A DNA stretch of 64,000 bases. It comes from Streptomyces sp. NBC_01481. GTDB lineage: Bacteria > Actinomycetota > Actinomycetes > Streptomycetales > Streptomycetaceae. Within the stretch, counting starts at the first letter, position 1. Every line of letters starts with the position of its first letter. Both the position numbers and the translations under genes were made by a program. Positions 1-9,224 of the stretch are shown piece by piece. Under the pieces are notes generated by a model that saw only the letters and a list, made by a program, of their open reading frames with translations, was not told where the DNA came from and made no database searches. The stretch spans positions 1 to 64,000 of the forward strand of contig NZ_JAPEPT010000002.1 in the NCBI RefSeq assembly GCF_026339995.1, in the 5' to 3' direction.

Positions 1-796
1 GGCTGGGGCGGACCTGTACGTACAGGCCACAGCCGGTCTGCGGGGTGCGCTCAACACCTTCCTGGGCGACGCCGGCAACGGCCACGGCGAGCAGCGCGGC
101 ACCCCCTTCGTCATAGGCGTCGCCGGGTCCGTCGCGGTCGGCAAGTCCACCGTCGCGCGTGTCCTCCAGGCGATGCTGGCCCGCTGGCCGGAGCACCCGC
201 GGGTCGAGCTGGTCACCACCGACGGCTTTCTGCTGCCGATGAAGGAGCTGGAGTCCCGCGGCCTGATGTCGCGCAAGGGCTTCCCCGAGTCGTACGACCG
301 CCGTGCGCTGACCCGTTTCGTCGCCGACATCAAGGCGGGCAAGGACGAGGTCACCGCCCCCGTCTACTCCCACCTGATCTACGACATCGTTCCGGACGAG
401 CGCCTCACGGTCCGCCGCCCCGACATCCTGATCGTCGAGGGCCTCAACGTCCTCCAGCCGGCCCTGCCCGGCAAGGACGGCCGCACCCGCGTCGGTCTCG
501 CCGACTACTTCGACTTCAGTGTGTACGTGGACGCGCGGCCCGAGGACATCGAGACCTGGTACCTCAACCGCTTCCGCAAGCTGCGCGAGACGGCCTTCCA
601 GAACCCCTTCTCGTACTTCAGGAAGTACACCCAGGTCTCCGAGGAGGAGGCCCTGGACTACGCCCGCACGATGTGGCGCACCATCAACAAGCCCAATCTG
701 CTGGAGAATGTGGCGCCGACCCGCGGCCGGGCCACGCTCGTGCTCCGGAAGGGACCCGACCACAAGGTGCAGCGCCTCTCCCTCCGTAAACTCTGA
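1..796 (+). CDS. coaA: Pantothenate kinase CoaA, 5'-truncated by window edge
   Basis: Type I pantothenate kinase, which phosphorylates pantothenate with ATP in the first step of coenzyme A synthesis in the cytosol. The frame is open from base 2 and gives 264 residues to a TGA, so about 60 N-terminal residues of a usual 310-330 residue enzyme lie outside the window. A Walker A motif [12 protein letters not shown] sits at bases 116-151, followed by the family's DGFLLP and EGLNVLQP segments and a [10 protein letters not shown] strand. The next gene starts 2 bases after the stop, suggesting co-transcription. The identification is secure; the true start is not visible. Confidence 0.95.
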   Translation, partial: AGADLYVQATAGLRGALNTFLGDAGNGHGEQRGTPFVIGVAGSVAVGKSTVARVLQAMLARWPEHPRVELVTTDGFLLPMKELESRGLMSRKGFPESYDRRALTRFVADIKAGKDEVTAPVYSHLIYDIVPDERLTVRRPDILIVEGLNVLQPALPGKDGRTRVGLADYFDFSVYVDARPEDIETWYLNRFRKLRETAFQNPFSYFRKYTQVSEEEALDYARTMWRTINKPNLLENVAPTRGRATLVLRKGPDHKVQRLSLRKL

Positions 797-798
797 GC

Positions 799-1749
799 AT
801 GCTGCATCTGCGCCTGATCGTTCCTGCCGACCAAACGGACGAAGTCGTACGGACGGTGGAGAGAACGGTTGGCACCACCCACCTGGCCGTCGTCCCGGGC
901 GTCGCCCGCAATCCCCAGGGCGATCTGGTGCTGTGCGACGTGGCGCGTGAGGCGGGCGACGAACTCATCGGCAGCCTGCGCGCGCTGGGCATCGACGAGA
1001 CCGGGTCGATCGCCGTCGAGAACATCGACCTGTCGCTCTCCAGCCGCGCCGACAAGGCGGAGGCCGAGGCGCCGGGCGAGGGCGCGGACGCGGTGCTCTG
1101 GGAGCACCTGACCGACGCCACCCACGAGGAGTCGACGCTCTCCGTCACCTACATCGCCTTCCTGACGCTGGCGACCATGATCGCGGCGTGCGGTGTGGTG
1201 CTCGACAACGCGATCCTCATCGTCGGCGCGATGGCGGTGGGCCCGGAGTTCGGCCCGCTGGCGGGCATCTGCACGGCCCTGGTCCAGCGCGCCCCGCGCC
1301 TGGCGTGGCGCTCGTTCCTGGCTCTGATCGTGGGCTTCGCCGCGGCGATGGCGCTCACGGTCGCCTTCAGCTACTTCATGGACTCAACGGGACTGTTCAC
1401 CGAGGAACAACTGAAGGCCGACCGCCCCAACACGGGCTTCGTCTACGCCCCGGACTGGTTCTCGTTCGTCGTCGCAGTGCTGGCGGGGTCGGCAGGCATG
1501 CTCTCCCTCACCTCGGCCAAGTCCGGCGCCTTGGTCGGTGTGGCCATCTCGGTGACGACGGTCCCGGCCGCCGCGAACGCCGCAGTGGCACTCAGCTATG
1601 GGGACCTGGAGCAGACCTGGGGCTCGACGGAGCAGCTGCTGCTTAATCTGCTGGGCATCGTGCTGGCCGGCACGCTGACGCTGCTGGTGCAGAAGTTCCT
1701 GTGGGCCAGGCAGCGGGAGCGTACGGCGGCGAAGTCCGGAGGGGTCTGA
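799..1749 (+). CDS. DUF389 family integral membrane protein
   Basis: A 316-residue protein of unknown function in the DUF389 (TIGR00341-type hydrophobic) family. The first ~110 residues are soluble and resemble the small alpha/beta domain seen before the membrane part in this family. From about residue 115 there are roughly six hydrophobic segments, including YIAFLTLATMIAACGVVL and a Gly/Ala-rich stretch around AILIVGAMAVGPEFGPLAG that is typical of the family. It starts 2 bases after coaA, without room for its own promoter. No substrate can be assigned. Its stop codon lies inside a 14-bp inverted repeat shared with the convergent glmM. Confidence 0.85.
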   Translation: MLHLRLIVPADQTDEVVRTVERTVGTTHLAVVPGVARNPQGDLVLCDVAREAGDELIGSLRALGIDETGSIAVENIDLSLSSRADKAEAEAPGEGADAVLWEHLTDATHEESTLSVTYIAFLTLATMIAACGVVLDNAILIVGAMAVGPEFGPLAGICTALVQRAPRLAWRSFLALIVGFAAAMALTVAFSYFMDSTGLFTEEQLKADRPNTGFVYAPDWFSFVVAVLAGSAGMLSLTSAKSGALVGVAISVTTVPAAANAAVALSYGDLEQTWGSTEQLLLNLLGIVLAGTLTLLVQKFLWARQRERTAAKSGGV

Positions 1750-1765
1750 CATCAGACCCCTCCGG
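1736..1765. terminator. Bidirectional terminator between DUF389 gene and glmM
   Basis: Perfect 14-bp inverted repeat (CCGGAGGGGTCTGA and its complement) with a 2-base centre. It spans the DUF389 stop codon and lies 25 bases past the glmM stop, so it can serve both convergent transcripts. No long T-run follows on either strand. Confidence 0.7.
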
Positions 1766-1790
1766 GGATCGGCGTGGGGGTCCGGGAGGA

Positions 1791-3149
1791 TCAGCCGAGC
1801 GCGGACTTGACCGCGTCCGCGAGCCGCCCCGCCACCGAGCGGGCCTGCTCGATGTCGGCGGCTTCGACCATGACCCGTACGAGCGGCTCGGTGCCCGAAG
1901 GACGCAGCAGTACGCGACCGGTGGCGCCCAGCTCGCGCTCCGCGTCGGCTACGGCGGCTGCCAGCTCGGCGGAGGTCCTCACCCGCGACTTGTCGACGTC
2001 CGGGACGTTGATGAGCACCTGCGGCAGCCGGTTCATGACGGCGGCCAGCTCGGCCAGCGAACGGCCGGTCGCGGCAACCCGGGCCGCCAGCATCAGGCCG
2101 GTGAGCGTGCCGTCGCCGGTCGTCGCGTGGTCGAGGACGATGACGTGCCCGGACTGCTCGCCGCCCAGGGCGTAGCCCTCGGCCTTCATCGACTCCAGTA
2201 CGTACCGGTCGCCGACCGCGGTCTGCACCATCTGTACGCCCTCGCGCTCCATCGCCAGCTTGAAACCGAGGTTGGACATGACGGTGGCGACGACGGTGTC
2301 CTTGCGCAGCGTCCCGGCCTCGCGCATCGCCAGGGCGAGCACGGCCAGAATCTGGTCCCCGTCGACTTCCTCACCCGAGCCGTCGACGGCCAGGCAGCGG
2401 TCCGCGTCACCGTCGTGCGCGATGCCGAGGTCGGCGCCGTGCTCGATGACGGCGGCCTTCAGCATGCCGAGGTGCGTGGACCCGCAGCCGTCGTTGATGT
2501 TGAGCCCGTCGGGGTCGGCGCCGATGGTGACGACCTCGGCCCCGGCCCGGGCGAAGGCCTCGGGCGAGACGCGGGCGGCCGCGCCGTGCGCCTCGTCGAG
2601 GACGACCTTGAGGCCGTCGAGGCGGTTCGGCAGCACGGCGATCAGATGGGCGACGTACCTGTCGAAGCCCTCGTCGTAGTCGGTGACCCGGCCGACGCCC
2701 GCGCCGGTGGGCCGCTCCCAGGGCTCACCGGTGCGGTGCTGCTCGTAGACCGTCTCGATACGGTCCTCGAGCTCGTCGGCGAGCTTGTGGCCGCCGCGCG
2801 CGAAGAACTTGATGCCGTTGTCCGGCATGGCGTTGTGGCTCGCAGAGAGCATCACACCGAGGTCGGCACCGAGGGCGCCGGTGAGATACGCCACGGCGGG
2901 GGTGGGCAGCACGCCGACCCGCAGGACGTCGACGCCCGCGCTCGCGAGACCCGCCACGACGGCGGCCTCCAGGAACTCTCCCGACGCTCGCGGATCACGG
3001 CCGACCACGGCGGTCGGCCGATGCCCTGCAAAGGTCCCCGCTTCGGCGAGCACATGTGCCGCAGCGACTGAGAGGCCGAGCGCGAGCTCCGCCGTCAGAT
3101 CCGCATTGGCGACACCGCGCACGCCGTCCGTGCCGAAGAGTCGTCCCAC
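1791..3149 (-). CDS. glmM: Phosphoglucosamine mutase GlmM
   Basis: Converts glucosamine-6-phosphate to glucosamine-1-phosphate for UDP-GlcNAc and peptidoglycan synthesis. The 452 residues open with the family signature [12 protein letters not shown]. The phosphoserine loop SASHN is at about residue 104, a metal-binding DGDADR follows in the middle, and the phosphate-binding [12 protein letters not shown] is near the end. The start is GTG, preceded by GGAGG at good spacing. It lies downstream of rplM-rpsI in the same direction, as in other streptomycetes, but a strong hairpin at 3231-3261 separates them. Confidence 0.97.
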   Translation of the reverse strand: MGRLFGTDGVRGVANADLTAELALGLSVAAAHVLAEAGTFAGHRPTAVVGRDPRASGEFLEAAVVAGLASAGVDVLRVGVLPTPAVAYLTGALGADLGVMLSASHNAMPDNGIKFFARGGHKLADELEDRIETVYEQHRTGEPWERPTGAGVGRVTDYDEGFDRYVAHLIAVLPNRLDGLKVVLDEAHGAAARVSPEAFARAGAEVVTIGADPDGLNINDGCGSTHLGMLKAAVIEHGADLGIAHDGDADRCLAVDGSGEEVDGDQILAVLALAMREAGTLRKDTVVATVMSNLGFKLAMEREGVQMVQTAVGDRYVLESMKAEGYALGGEQSGHVIVLDHATTGDGTLTGLMLAARVAATGRSLAELAAVMNRLPQVLINVPDVDKSRVRTSAELAAAVADAERELGATGRVLLRPSGTEPLVRVMVEAADIEQARSVAGRLADAVKSALG

Positions 3150-3230
3150 AGCTGTCCTCCGAAATGCTCCGAAAATGCAAGCCTCTGAGCGCCATAGCCC
3201 GTCATGCGCCCGAGGTAGTTGATAAACGAA

Positions 3231-3261
3231 CGCCCCGGCAGCACGGAGTGCCGCCGGGGCG
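3231..3261 (-). terminator. Terminator downstream of rplM-rpsI
   Basis: Two 14-base arms (3231-3244 and 3248-3261) with a 3-base loop. One position is A.C on the plus strand but G.U in the minus-strand transcript, so the RNA stem is complete only for the ribosomal transcript. It sits 30 bases past the rpsI stop. Confidence 0.75.
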
Positions 3262-3290
3262 AACGTAAGCCGTACAGGCCAGCGAGCGAT

Positions 3291-3809
3291 TTAGCGCTTG
3301 CTGTACTGCGGGGCCTTGCGGGCCTTCTTCAGACCGGCCTTCTTGCGCTCGACCGCACGGTCGTCGCGGGAGAGGAAGCCGGCCTTCTTGAGCGCCGGGC
3401 GGTTGTTGTCCATGTCCGCCTCGTTCAGCGCGCGGGCCACGCCGAGGCGCAGGGCGCCGGCCTGGCCGGAGACGCCGCCACCCGAGATGCGGGCGATGAC
3501 GTCGTAGCGGTTGTCGAGCTCGAGCACCTTGAAGGGCTCGTTGACTTCCTGCTGGTGCACCTTGTTGGGGAAGTACTCCTCAAGGGTGCGACCGTTGATC
3601 TTCCACTTGCCGGTGCCCGGAACGATCCGGACGCGGGCGATGGCGTTCTTGCGACGGCCCAGGCCGGCAGCCGGCTGCGGGTCGCCGAAGCGGGACGCCA
3701 TGGACTCGGAGGTGTACTCGCCCTCGACGGGGGCTTCCGACTCGAAGGTCGTCACCTCGGCGAAGGTCTCTTCGCCCTCGAGCGGGGTCTCTGCAGTGGT
3801 CTCGGCCAC
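3291..3809 (-). CDS. rpsI: 30S ribosomal protein S9
   Basis: Small-subunit protein whose C-terminal tail reaches the P-site tRNA. It is 172 residues long. The first ~45 are an acidic Glu/Thr-rich extension ([18 protein letters not shown]) seen in actinobacterial S9 and absent from E. coli S9 (about 130 residues). The core begins near [17 protein letters not shown] and ends in the basic PQYSKR tail expected of S9. The start is GTG with GAGGA upstream. It follows rplM after 42 bases, the universal L13-S9 pair. Confidence 0.97.
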   Translation of the reverse strand: MAETTAETPLEGEETFAEVTTFESEAPVEGEYTSESMASRFGDPQPAAGLGRRKNAIARVRIVPGTGKWKINGRTLEEYFPNKVHQQEVNEPFKVLELDNRYDVIARISGGGVSGQAGALRLGVARALNEADMDNNRPALKKAGFLSRDDRAVERKKAGLKKARKAPQYSKR

Positions 3810-3851
3810 GATTCTCCTCAGATTTCTTTACGTCTTAGGGGGTGGCCGGAA

Positions 3852-4295
3852 CTACTGCGCGACCTGGGTGATCTCGAACGGGACCGGCTGCTGAGCAGCG
3901 TGCGGGTGGTTCTCGCCCGCGTAGACCTTCAGCTTCGAGAGCATCTGACGGCCCAGGGTGTTCTTGGGGAGCATTCCCTTGATGGCCTTCTCGATGGCCT
4001 TCTCGGGGCTCTTGGCGAGCAGCTCGTCGTAACGGATGGAACGCAGACCACCCGGGTAGCCGGAGTGGCGGTACGCCATCTTCTGGGTCCGCTTGTTGCC
4101 GGACAGGTGAACCTTCTCGGCGTTGATGATGATGACGAAGTCACCAGCGTCAACGTGCGGCGCGTAGATCGGCTTGTGCTTGCCCCGCAGAAGGGTGGCG
4201 GCGGTGGTCGCCAGACGGCCCAGGACAATGTCCTGCGCGTCGATGATGTGCCACTGGCGCGTCACATCGCCGGGCTTGGGGCTGTACGTACGCAC
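3852..4295 (-). CDS. rplM: 50S ribosomal protein L13
   Basis: Early-assembly large-subunit protein that binds 23S rRNA. It has 147 residues, the usual length, with the family motifs [28 protein letters not shown] and [19 protein letters not shown]. It is the first gene of the L13-S9 operon. A clear promoter lies about 210 bases upstream, leaving a long leader that contains a hairpin at 4331-4356. Confidence 0.97.
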   Translation of the reverse strand: MRTYSPKPGDVTRQWHIIDAQDIVLGRLATTAATLLRGKHKPIYAPHVDAGDFVIIINAEKVHLSGNKRTQKMAYRHSGYPGGLRSIRYDELLAKSPEKAIEKAIKGMLPKNTLGRQMLSKLKVYAGENHPHAAQQPVPFEITQVAQ

Positions 4296-4509
4296 GGTCG
4301 TATGCCTTCGCTTCTTCAGTGATGGGGTCTCCCCAGGCCCGCTAGGGCTGAGGGGACGGGTCCTGACAAGGCCACCCGGACGATCACGACAGCCTTGGCG
4401 GCGCTACGGGGACGCAACCCGAGTGCCTGCCGCTGGTCATCGGCCCGGTGGACCGGCGTAAGGGCCCCTCACGTGAGATAGAGCAAGCCAATACGCATAA
4501 CGAACCAGA

Positions 4510-4539
4510 AGAATACCCGCGGTCCCCCACCTGGGTCAA
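4510..4539 (-). promoter_or_regulatory. Promoter for rplM-rpsI
   Basis: On the minus strand TTGACC (4534-4539) and TATTCT (4510-4515) are separated by 18 bases, close to the TTGACA/TAnnnT consensus of the streptomycete principal sigma factor. Predicted transcription start is near 4503. Confidence 0.7.
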
Positions 4540-4740
4540 AATGCGCGCGCTGGGCCTGGCCGGTTCCCGCCCCCACCGACGCCCAGGGTGGCCCTGTACG
4601 CCCTGCGCGGCCCCGGTCGCCGCTCGGGACCGGGGTCGCCCCTGGGACCCTCAGCTGCCGCGCCCAGGGGCCTTCCCGGGTGCCGCCCGCGGATCCCGGC
4701 CCCAGGCCTCACCCCACGGCGTGGGCGCAGCCGCCGCCAA

Positions 4741-5035
4741 GAGCGGGGCCCGGCGGGGGGCGCAGCCCCGCCCACACCCAGCGACGCGAAGCTGCCGCCC
4801 CACAGAGCCGGGGCGAAGCACTGGCGGCGGCAGAGCCGCCGACCGCTCACCCGCGTGGGGCGCACCCCGTCCGGACCCCGGCGGCGCGAAGCTGCCGCCC
4901 CCAGAGCGGGGGCGAAGCGCTCCAGGCGGCGGAGCCCCTGCGCCCCGCCCGGGTCCCGCGGCGCGAAGCTGCCGCGCCCCCCGGGGTCCGGGGCGGAGCT
5001 CCGGTTTCGGGAAGGGGCGGGGTGGGGGAAAGGCC
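4741..5035. repeat. GC-rich intergenic repeat, three copies
   Basis: The 14-base core CGCGAAGCTGCCGC occurs at 4785-4798, 4885-4898 and 4962-4975 (spacings 100 and 77). Each copy is followed by a GGGGCGAAGC/GGCGGAGC-type stretch that can pair with flanking GCCCC tracts. The copies diverge outside the core. They probably form stable hairpins 3' of the ABC-F gene. The sequence lacks ends or an ORF typical of a transposable element. Confidence 0.7.
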
Positions 5036-5060
5036 CGCCGCAGGCGCGCCCCGCCCCACC

Positions 5061-6683
5061 TCACCGCGCCCGCGCCACCCTCCCCTCGTCCCACACCGGC
5101 TCCCCCGCCTCCCGCACCACCCCGTCCGCCCCGAACACCAGATACCGGTCGAATGTCTTCGCGAACCACCTGTCGTGCGTCACCGCCAGCACCGTCCCCT
5201 CGTACGCCTCCAGCCCCTCCTGCAGCGCCTCCGCCGACTCCAGGTCCAGGTTGTCCGTCGGCTCGTCCAGCAGCAGCGCCGTCGTGCCCGCCAGCTCCAG
5301 GAGCAGGATCTGGAACCGCGCCTGCTGTCCGCCCGACAGCTTCTCGAAGCGCTGGTCCCCCTGCCGTTCCAGTTCGTAGCGCCGCAGGACCGACATCGCC
5401 CCGCCCCGGTCCTTCGCATGCTCGGTCCACAGGATGTCGACCAGCGTCCGCCCGAGCAGTTCCGGGTGCGCGTGCGTCTGCGCGAAGTGCCCGGGCACCA
5501 CCCGCGCCCCCAGCTTCCACTCGCCCTTGTGCGCCACGGACGTGTCGCCCGCCAGCAGCCGCAGGAAGTGCGACTTCCCGGACCCGTTGGAGCCGAGCAC
5601 GGCGACCCGCTCCCCGTAGAAGATCTCCAGCGAGAACGGTTTCATCAGCCCGGTGAGCTCAAGCCCGGCGCAGGTCACCGCCCGTACCCCCGTGCGCCCG
5701 CCCCGCAGCCGCATCTTGATGTCCTGCTCGCGCGGCGGCTCGGCCGGCGGGCCCGCCTCCTCGAACTTCTTGAAGCGCGTCTGCATCGCCCGGTACCGCG
5801 ACGCCATGTCAGGGCTGATCGCCGCCTGCTGCCGCAGCCGCAGCACGAGCGCGCGCAGCCGCGCGTGCTCCTCGTCCCAGCGCCGCTTCAGCTCCTCGAA
5901 CCGCGCGAACCGCTCCCGCCGCGCCTCGTGATACGTACCGAAGCCTCCGCCGTGCACCCACACGTCCGACCCCGCGGGCCCCGGCTCCACACTCACGATC
6001 TTCTCCGCCGTCCGCGACAGCAACTCCCGGTCGTGGGAGACGAAGAGGACCGTCTTACGGGTCTCCTTCAGCCGGTCCTCCAGCCACCGCTTCCCCGGCA
6101 CGTCCAGATAGTTGTCCGGTTCGTCGAGGAGCAGCACCTCCTCGGGCCCCCGCAGCAGCGCCTCGAGCACCAGCCGCTTCTGCTCGCCGCCGCTGAGGGT
6201 GCGCACCAGCCGCCACTGCGCGCTCTCGTACGGAACCCCCAGCGCGGCGGTCGTGCACATGTCCCAGACCGTCTCAGCCTCGTACCCCCGCGCCTCCGCC
6301 CAGTCGCTCAGCGCCTGCGCGTACGTCATCTGCGCGGCCTCGTCGTCGACCGTCATGATCAGGTGTTCCGCGGCATCCACCGCCGCGGCCGCTTCCCTGA
6401 TCCGCGGCTGGGCCACCGACACCAGCAGGTCGCGTACGGTCCGCTCGTCCCGTACGGATCCGACGAACTGCCGCATCACGCCGAGCCCGCCGCTCGACGA
6501 CACCGTCCCGCCGTGCGCCTGCAGCTCACCCGCCATCAGCCGCAGCAGGGTCGTCTTGCCCGCGCCGTTCGCCCCGACCAGGGCGACCACCGCGCCTTCG
6601 CCCACGCGGAACGAGGCGTCGCCGAGGAGGACCCGCCCGTCCGGTAGGTAGTACTCCAGATGCGCCGCCTCGAGATGTCCCAT
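5061..6683 (-). CDS. ABC-F family ATP-binding protein
   Basis: A 540-residue protein with two ATP-binding cassettes and no membrane segment, the architecture of ABC-F translation factors and ribosome-protection proteins. Cassette 1 has Walker A GANGAGKTT (residues 37-45), signature LSGGEQ and Walker B LLLDEPDNYLD; the usual DEPTNHLD is changed. Cassette 2 has GSNGSGKS, LSGGQQ and LLLDEPTDNLD. Between them is a charged Arg/Glu-rich helical linker (RRERFARFEELKRRWDEEHARL). I chose the ATG before GHLEAAHLEYYLP because the family begins there; longer readings run into the divergent gene. Whether it acts in antibiotic resistance or housekeeping translation cannot be told from sequence. Confidence 0.9.
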   Translation of the reverse strand: MGHLEAAHLEYYLPDGRVLLGDASFRVGEGAVVALVGANGAGKTTLLRLMAGELQAHGGTVSSSGGLGVMRQFVGSVRDERTVRDLLVSVAQPRIREAAAAVDAAEHLIMTVDDEAAQMTYAQALSDWAEARGYEAETVWDMCTTAALGVPYESAQWRLVRTLSGGEQKRLVLEALLRGPEEVLLLDEPDNYLDVPGKRWLEDRLKETRKTVLFVSHDRELLSRTAEKIVSVEPGPAGSDVWVHGGGFGTYHEARRERFARFEELKRRWDEEHARLRALVLRLRQQAAISPDMASRYRAMQTRFKKFEEAGPPAEPPREQDIKMRLRGGRTGVRAVTCAGLELTGLMKPFSLEIFYGERVAVLGSNGSGKSHFLRLLAGDTSVAHKGEWKLGARVVPGHFAQTHAHPELLGRTLVDILWTEHAKDRGGAMSVLRRYELERQGDQRFEKLSGGQQARFQILLLELAGTTALLLDEPTDNLDLESAEALQEGLEAYEGTVLAVTHDRWFAKTFDRYLVFGADGVVREAGEPVWDEGRVARAR

Positions 6684-6725
6684 GCTCCGATTCTCACCGC
6701 CGACGTCCCGTGCGCCCAACAGGTT

Positions 6726-6741
6726 TAGGATGCGCGGCATG
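6726..6741 (+). promoter_or_regulatory. Putative leaderless promoter/start of the anchored protein gene
   Basis: TAGGAT at 6726-6731 fits the TAnnnT -10 consensus and ends 7 bases before the ATG at 6739, placing transcription start on the ATG itself. No Shine-Dalgarno sequence precedes that ATG and no good -35 is visible. Confidence 0.45.
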
Positions 6742-7722
6742 AGCTTTGGGCAGGGGGGACCCCAGTGGGGGTCCGGTGGACAGAACCAGGACCCGTACGG
6801 AGGGCAGGACCCGTACCGGGGGCAGAACTCGTACGGCGCACCTGACCCGTACGGCGCGGACCAGGCCACGCCGGACCCGTTCGGCCTTCGGGCCAGGGCG
6901 GCAGCGGCGGACAACACCCCGGACTGGGCCGCGCTCGCCGACGCCTCCGCGGCCCGCACGCGCCGCAGGCGCTGGCTGCTGATCGGCGGCGGCGCGCTCG
7001 CCACCGCCGCGGTCGCGGGCATCGTGGCGAGCGCGATCGTCTCTTCCAACAGCGATGACAGCAACCAGTCCTCGGACAAGAACGCGAGCCAGCTGCCCGC
7101 GGCCCCCGAGCTGCCCAGCGACACCACCCAGCCCGAGCCGTCCTTCTCGTCGGTCGCGCCGCTGCCCCCGCCGGACCCCAAGGACTTCATCTCCGACCGG
7201 AAGAAGGACACGGCGCCACTCAGCGCGGAGTCCCTCTTCCCGGGCAGGAAGCTGACGATGGGTGAGCGTGTCTACGACAAGGGCGCCACGGCCCGCACCG
7301 GTGACTGCAAGTCCGTCACCAAGGGCGCCCTCGGCGCGGCCCTCGAAAACAACGGCTGCGAACAGGTCTTCCGCGTCACCTACAGCGCGGGCGGCATCGC
7401 GGTCACCGTCGGCGTGGCCACCTTCGAGAACGAGGCCAAGGCCAAGAAGGCCGTGCAGCAGGCGTCGGGCAACATCGTGCCGCTGTCCGGCGACGGCGTC
7501 CCCGCCTTCTGCCAGGGCGGCCCGGTCTGCCGCTCCACGTACAACTCCTACGGCCGGTACGCCTACATCACGTTCACCGGCTACACCAAGGCCAAGTCCG
7601 TCACCAAGGGAGACACCAAGGCCTTCCAGATCGGCGACGACCTGGGGGAGTTCACGTTCCGTCAGATCCGCAGGCGCGGCGAGGCCCAGGCCTCAGCAGC
7701 AGCCGCCCAACCCGCCGCCTGA
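6739..7722 (+). CDS. Single-pass membrane-anchored protein of unknown function
   Basis: A 327-residue protein. Residues 1-50 are low complexity, with repeated DPYGG/DPYRG/DPYGA units. A basic RTRRRR stretch precedes one transmembrane helix (about residues 79-101), so the remaining ~225 residues should be outside the membrane. That part starts with a Ser/Pro/Asp-rich spacer and ends in a folded-looking domain with three Cys (GDCKSV, NNGCEQ, CQGGPVC). I do not recognise the domain. It is divergent from the ABC-F gene with 55 bases between starts, and its last 30 bases overlap the convergent truA. The start chosen is the ATG of MSFGQGG, which fits a leaderless transcript. Confidence 0.75.
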   Translation: MSFGQGGPQWGSGGQNQDPYGGQDPYRGQNSYGAPDPYGADQATPDPFGLRARAAAADNTPDWAALADASAARTRRRRWLLIGGGALATAAVAGIVASAIVSSNSDDSNQSSDKNASQLPAAPELPSDTTQPEPSFSSVAPLPPPDPKDFISDRKKDTAPLSAESLFPGRKLTMGERVYDKGATARTGDCKSVTKGALGAALENNGCEQVFRVTYSAGGIAVTVGVATFENEAKAKKAVQQASGNIVPLSGDGVPAFCQGGPVCRSTYNSYGRYAYITFTGYTKAKSVTKGDTKAFQIGDDLGEFTFRQIRRRGEAQASAAAAQPAA

Positions 7723-8562
7723 CCCGGGCAGCGAGCGCTTGTTGCGGGCCTCCCGGTTCCGGGCGGCCAGCAACTCGTCTGCGGGGTAGCCGACTTCCTC
7801 CAGCGTGAGCCCGTGCGGCCGCACCACATGGACGGCCGAGTCCCGTACGCCCGCGGCCAGTACCTTCCCCGGCCACTCCACAGGCCGGTGCCCGTCCCCC
7901 ACGAACAGCAGCGCGCCGACCAGGGAGCGCACCATGTTGTGGCAGAAGGCATCGGCCTTCACGGTCGCCGTGATGACGCCTGCCGCATCCCGCTCCCACG
8001 AGAGCTGCTGCAGCGTACGGATGGTGGTGGCGCCCTCGCGCTTCTTGCAGTACGCCGCGAAGTCGTGTTCGCCGACCAGCTTTTCGGCCGCGGCGTTCAT
8101 GGCGTCGACGTCCAACGGCCAGTCGTGCCACAGCACATGACCGCGCAACAGCGGATCGACACCACCGGGGTTGTCGTTCACGCGGTAGGCGTACCGCCGC
8201 CAGATCGCCGAGAAGCGCGCGTTGAATCCGGCCGGAGCCTCCTCGACGCGCCAGATCCGCACATCCCGCGCGAGCCTCCCGGCCAGCCGCTTCAGCAGCT
8301 TCTCCCGGTGCTCGGCCCACACCTCCACCGGCAGATCCACATGCGCGACCTGCCCACGGGCGTGCACGCCGGCGTCCGTCCGCCCGGCGACGGTCAGTTC
8401 GTACGTCTGCGAGGAACGCGTCACCGTACGCAGCGCGTCCTCGATGTCCCCCTGGACGGTCCGTTGCCCACGGGCCTGCTTGGCCCAGCCGGAGAAGTCC
8501 CTGCCGTCGTACGACAGGTCCAGCCGCACCCGGACGTGTCCGGGCTCCACCTCGTCACTCAC
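7693..8562 (-). CDS. truA: tRNA pseudouridine(38-40) synthase TruA
   Basis: Isomerises uridines 38-40 in the anticodon arm of many tRNAs. It has 289 residues. [19 protein letters not shown] at the N-terminus and [19 protein letters not shown], which contains the catalytic Asp, identify the family; [19 protein letters not shown] is the C-terminal signature. The start is GTG with GAGAGG upstream. It follows rplQ in the same direction, as in many bacteria, but a strong hairpin lies between them. Its 3' end overlaps the plus-strand anchored-protein gene by 30 bases. Confidence 0.95.
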   Translation of the reverse strand: MSDEVEPGHVRVRLDLSYDGRDFSGWAKQARGQRTVQGDIEDALRTVTRSSQTYELTVAGRTDAGVHARGQVAHVDLPVEVWAEHREKLLKRLAGRLARDVRIWRVEEAPAGFNARFSAIWRRYAYRVNDNPGGVDPLLRGHVLWHDWPLDVDAMNAAAEKLVGEHDFAAYCKKREGATTIRTLQQLSWERDAAGVITATVKADAFCHNMVRSLVGALLFVGDGHRPVEWPGKVLAAGVRDSAVHVVRPHGLTLEEVGYPADELLAARNREARNKRSLPGSGGGLGGCC

Positions 8563-8584
8563 GTATCAGATCCTCTCAAAGCGG

Positions 8585-8619
8585 AACGGGCCCGCTCCCC
8601 GGAGGGAACGGGCCCGCTC
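8585..8619 (-). terminator. Terminator between rplQ and truA
   Basis: The self-complementary octamer CGGGCCCG occurs at 8587-8594 and 8609-8616. With the bases between, it forms a 12-13 bp stem around CGGA. The single C.A on the plus strand becomes a G.U in the minus transcript, so it is best formed in rplQ RNA. It lies 21 bases past the rplQ stop. Confidence 0.7.
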
Positions 8620-8639
8620 GCACAGCCAGGTCAGAACGC

Positions 8640-9128
8640 TCAGGCGTCCTTGGCCTCGTCGGCCGGCTTGGCGTCCTCGACGACCTCGGCCTCGGCGGCC
8701 TTGGTCTCGGACTCCTTGACCGCACGCTTGGCGGCGGCCTCGGCCTCGGCGACGGTCGCCTTCTTGGCGATCTCACCCTCGACCAGCTCGATCACAGCCA
8801 TCGGGGCGTTGTCGCCACGACGGTTGCCGATCTTGGTGATGCGGGTGTAGCCACCCGGGCGCTCGGCGTAGCGAGGAGCGATCTCGGTGAAGAGCGTGTG
8901 CACGATGCCCTTGTCCGTGATCGTCTGCAGCACCAGACGACGGTTGTGGATGTCGCCCTTCTTCGCCTTGGTGATCAGGCGCTCGGCGACCGGACGCAGG
9001 CGGCGGGCCTTGGCCTCGGTCGTGGTGATGCGGCCGTGCTCGAACAGCGACTTCGCGAGGTTCGCGAGAAGCAGACGCTCGTGCGCGGCGCTGCCGCCGA
9101 AACGGGCTCCCTTGGTGGGACGCGGCAT
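8640..9128 (-). CDS. rplQ: 50S ribosomal protein L17
   Basis: Large-subunit protein near the exit tunnel. It has 162 residues. The core [34 protein letters not shown] with [18 protein letters not shown] is typical. An Ala/Glu/Lys-rich tail of about 45 residues beyond the core is usual for actinobacteria. The start at 9128 has a near-perfect AAGGAG seven bases upstream. It is the last gene of the alpha operon, following rpoA. Confidence 0.97.
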   Translation of the reverse strand: MPRPTKGARFGGSAAHERLLLANLAKSLFEHGRITTTEAKARRLRPVAERLITKAKKGDIHNRRLVLQTITDKGIVHTLFTEIAPRYAERPGGYTRITKIGNRRGDNAPMAVIELVEGEIAKKATVAEAEAAAKRAVKESETKAAEAEVVEDAKPADEAKDA

Positions 9129-9224
9129 GGTGTTTCTCCTTGTGATCTGCACCGGCCGTATCAGGTACCGGTGTCAGTTACCGGCGGGCGGCCGCCCGCC
9201 GGAAGTTTCCCTGAACCGCAGGGC

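Larger units (their letters stand above)
4296..5060. other. Non-coding spacer between rplM and the ABC-F gene
   Basis: No credible gene lies in these 765 bases; all open frames are low-complexity Pro/Arg/Ala translations of GC-rich repeats. Contents from left to right: the rplM leader with a stem-loop at 4331-4356 (CCCC and GCCC arms with internal loops), the rplM promoter at 4510-4539, then about 450 bases of repeated GC-rich sequence that ends 20-30 bases past the ABC-F stop. Confidence 0.8.

Noticed and set aside
4741-5035. Possible CRISPR or insertion sequence in the repeat-rich spacer
   Set aside because: There are only three diverged copies with unequal spacing (100 and 77), no unique spacers of constant length, no terminal repeats and no transposase or cas gene.
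5061-7211. A 716-residue version of the ABC-F protein
   Set aside because: The extra N-terminus is antisense to the divergent anchored protein and has no ABC-F counterpart. The family start is at 6683.
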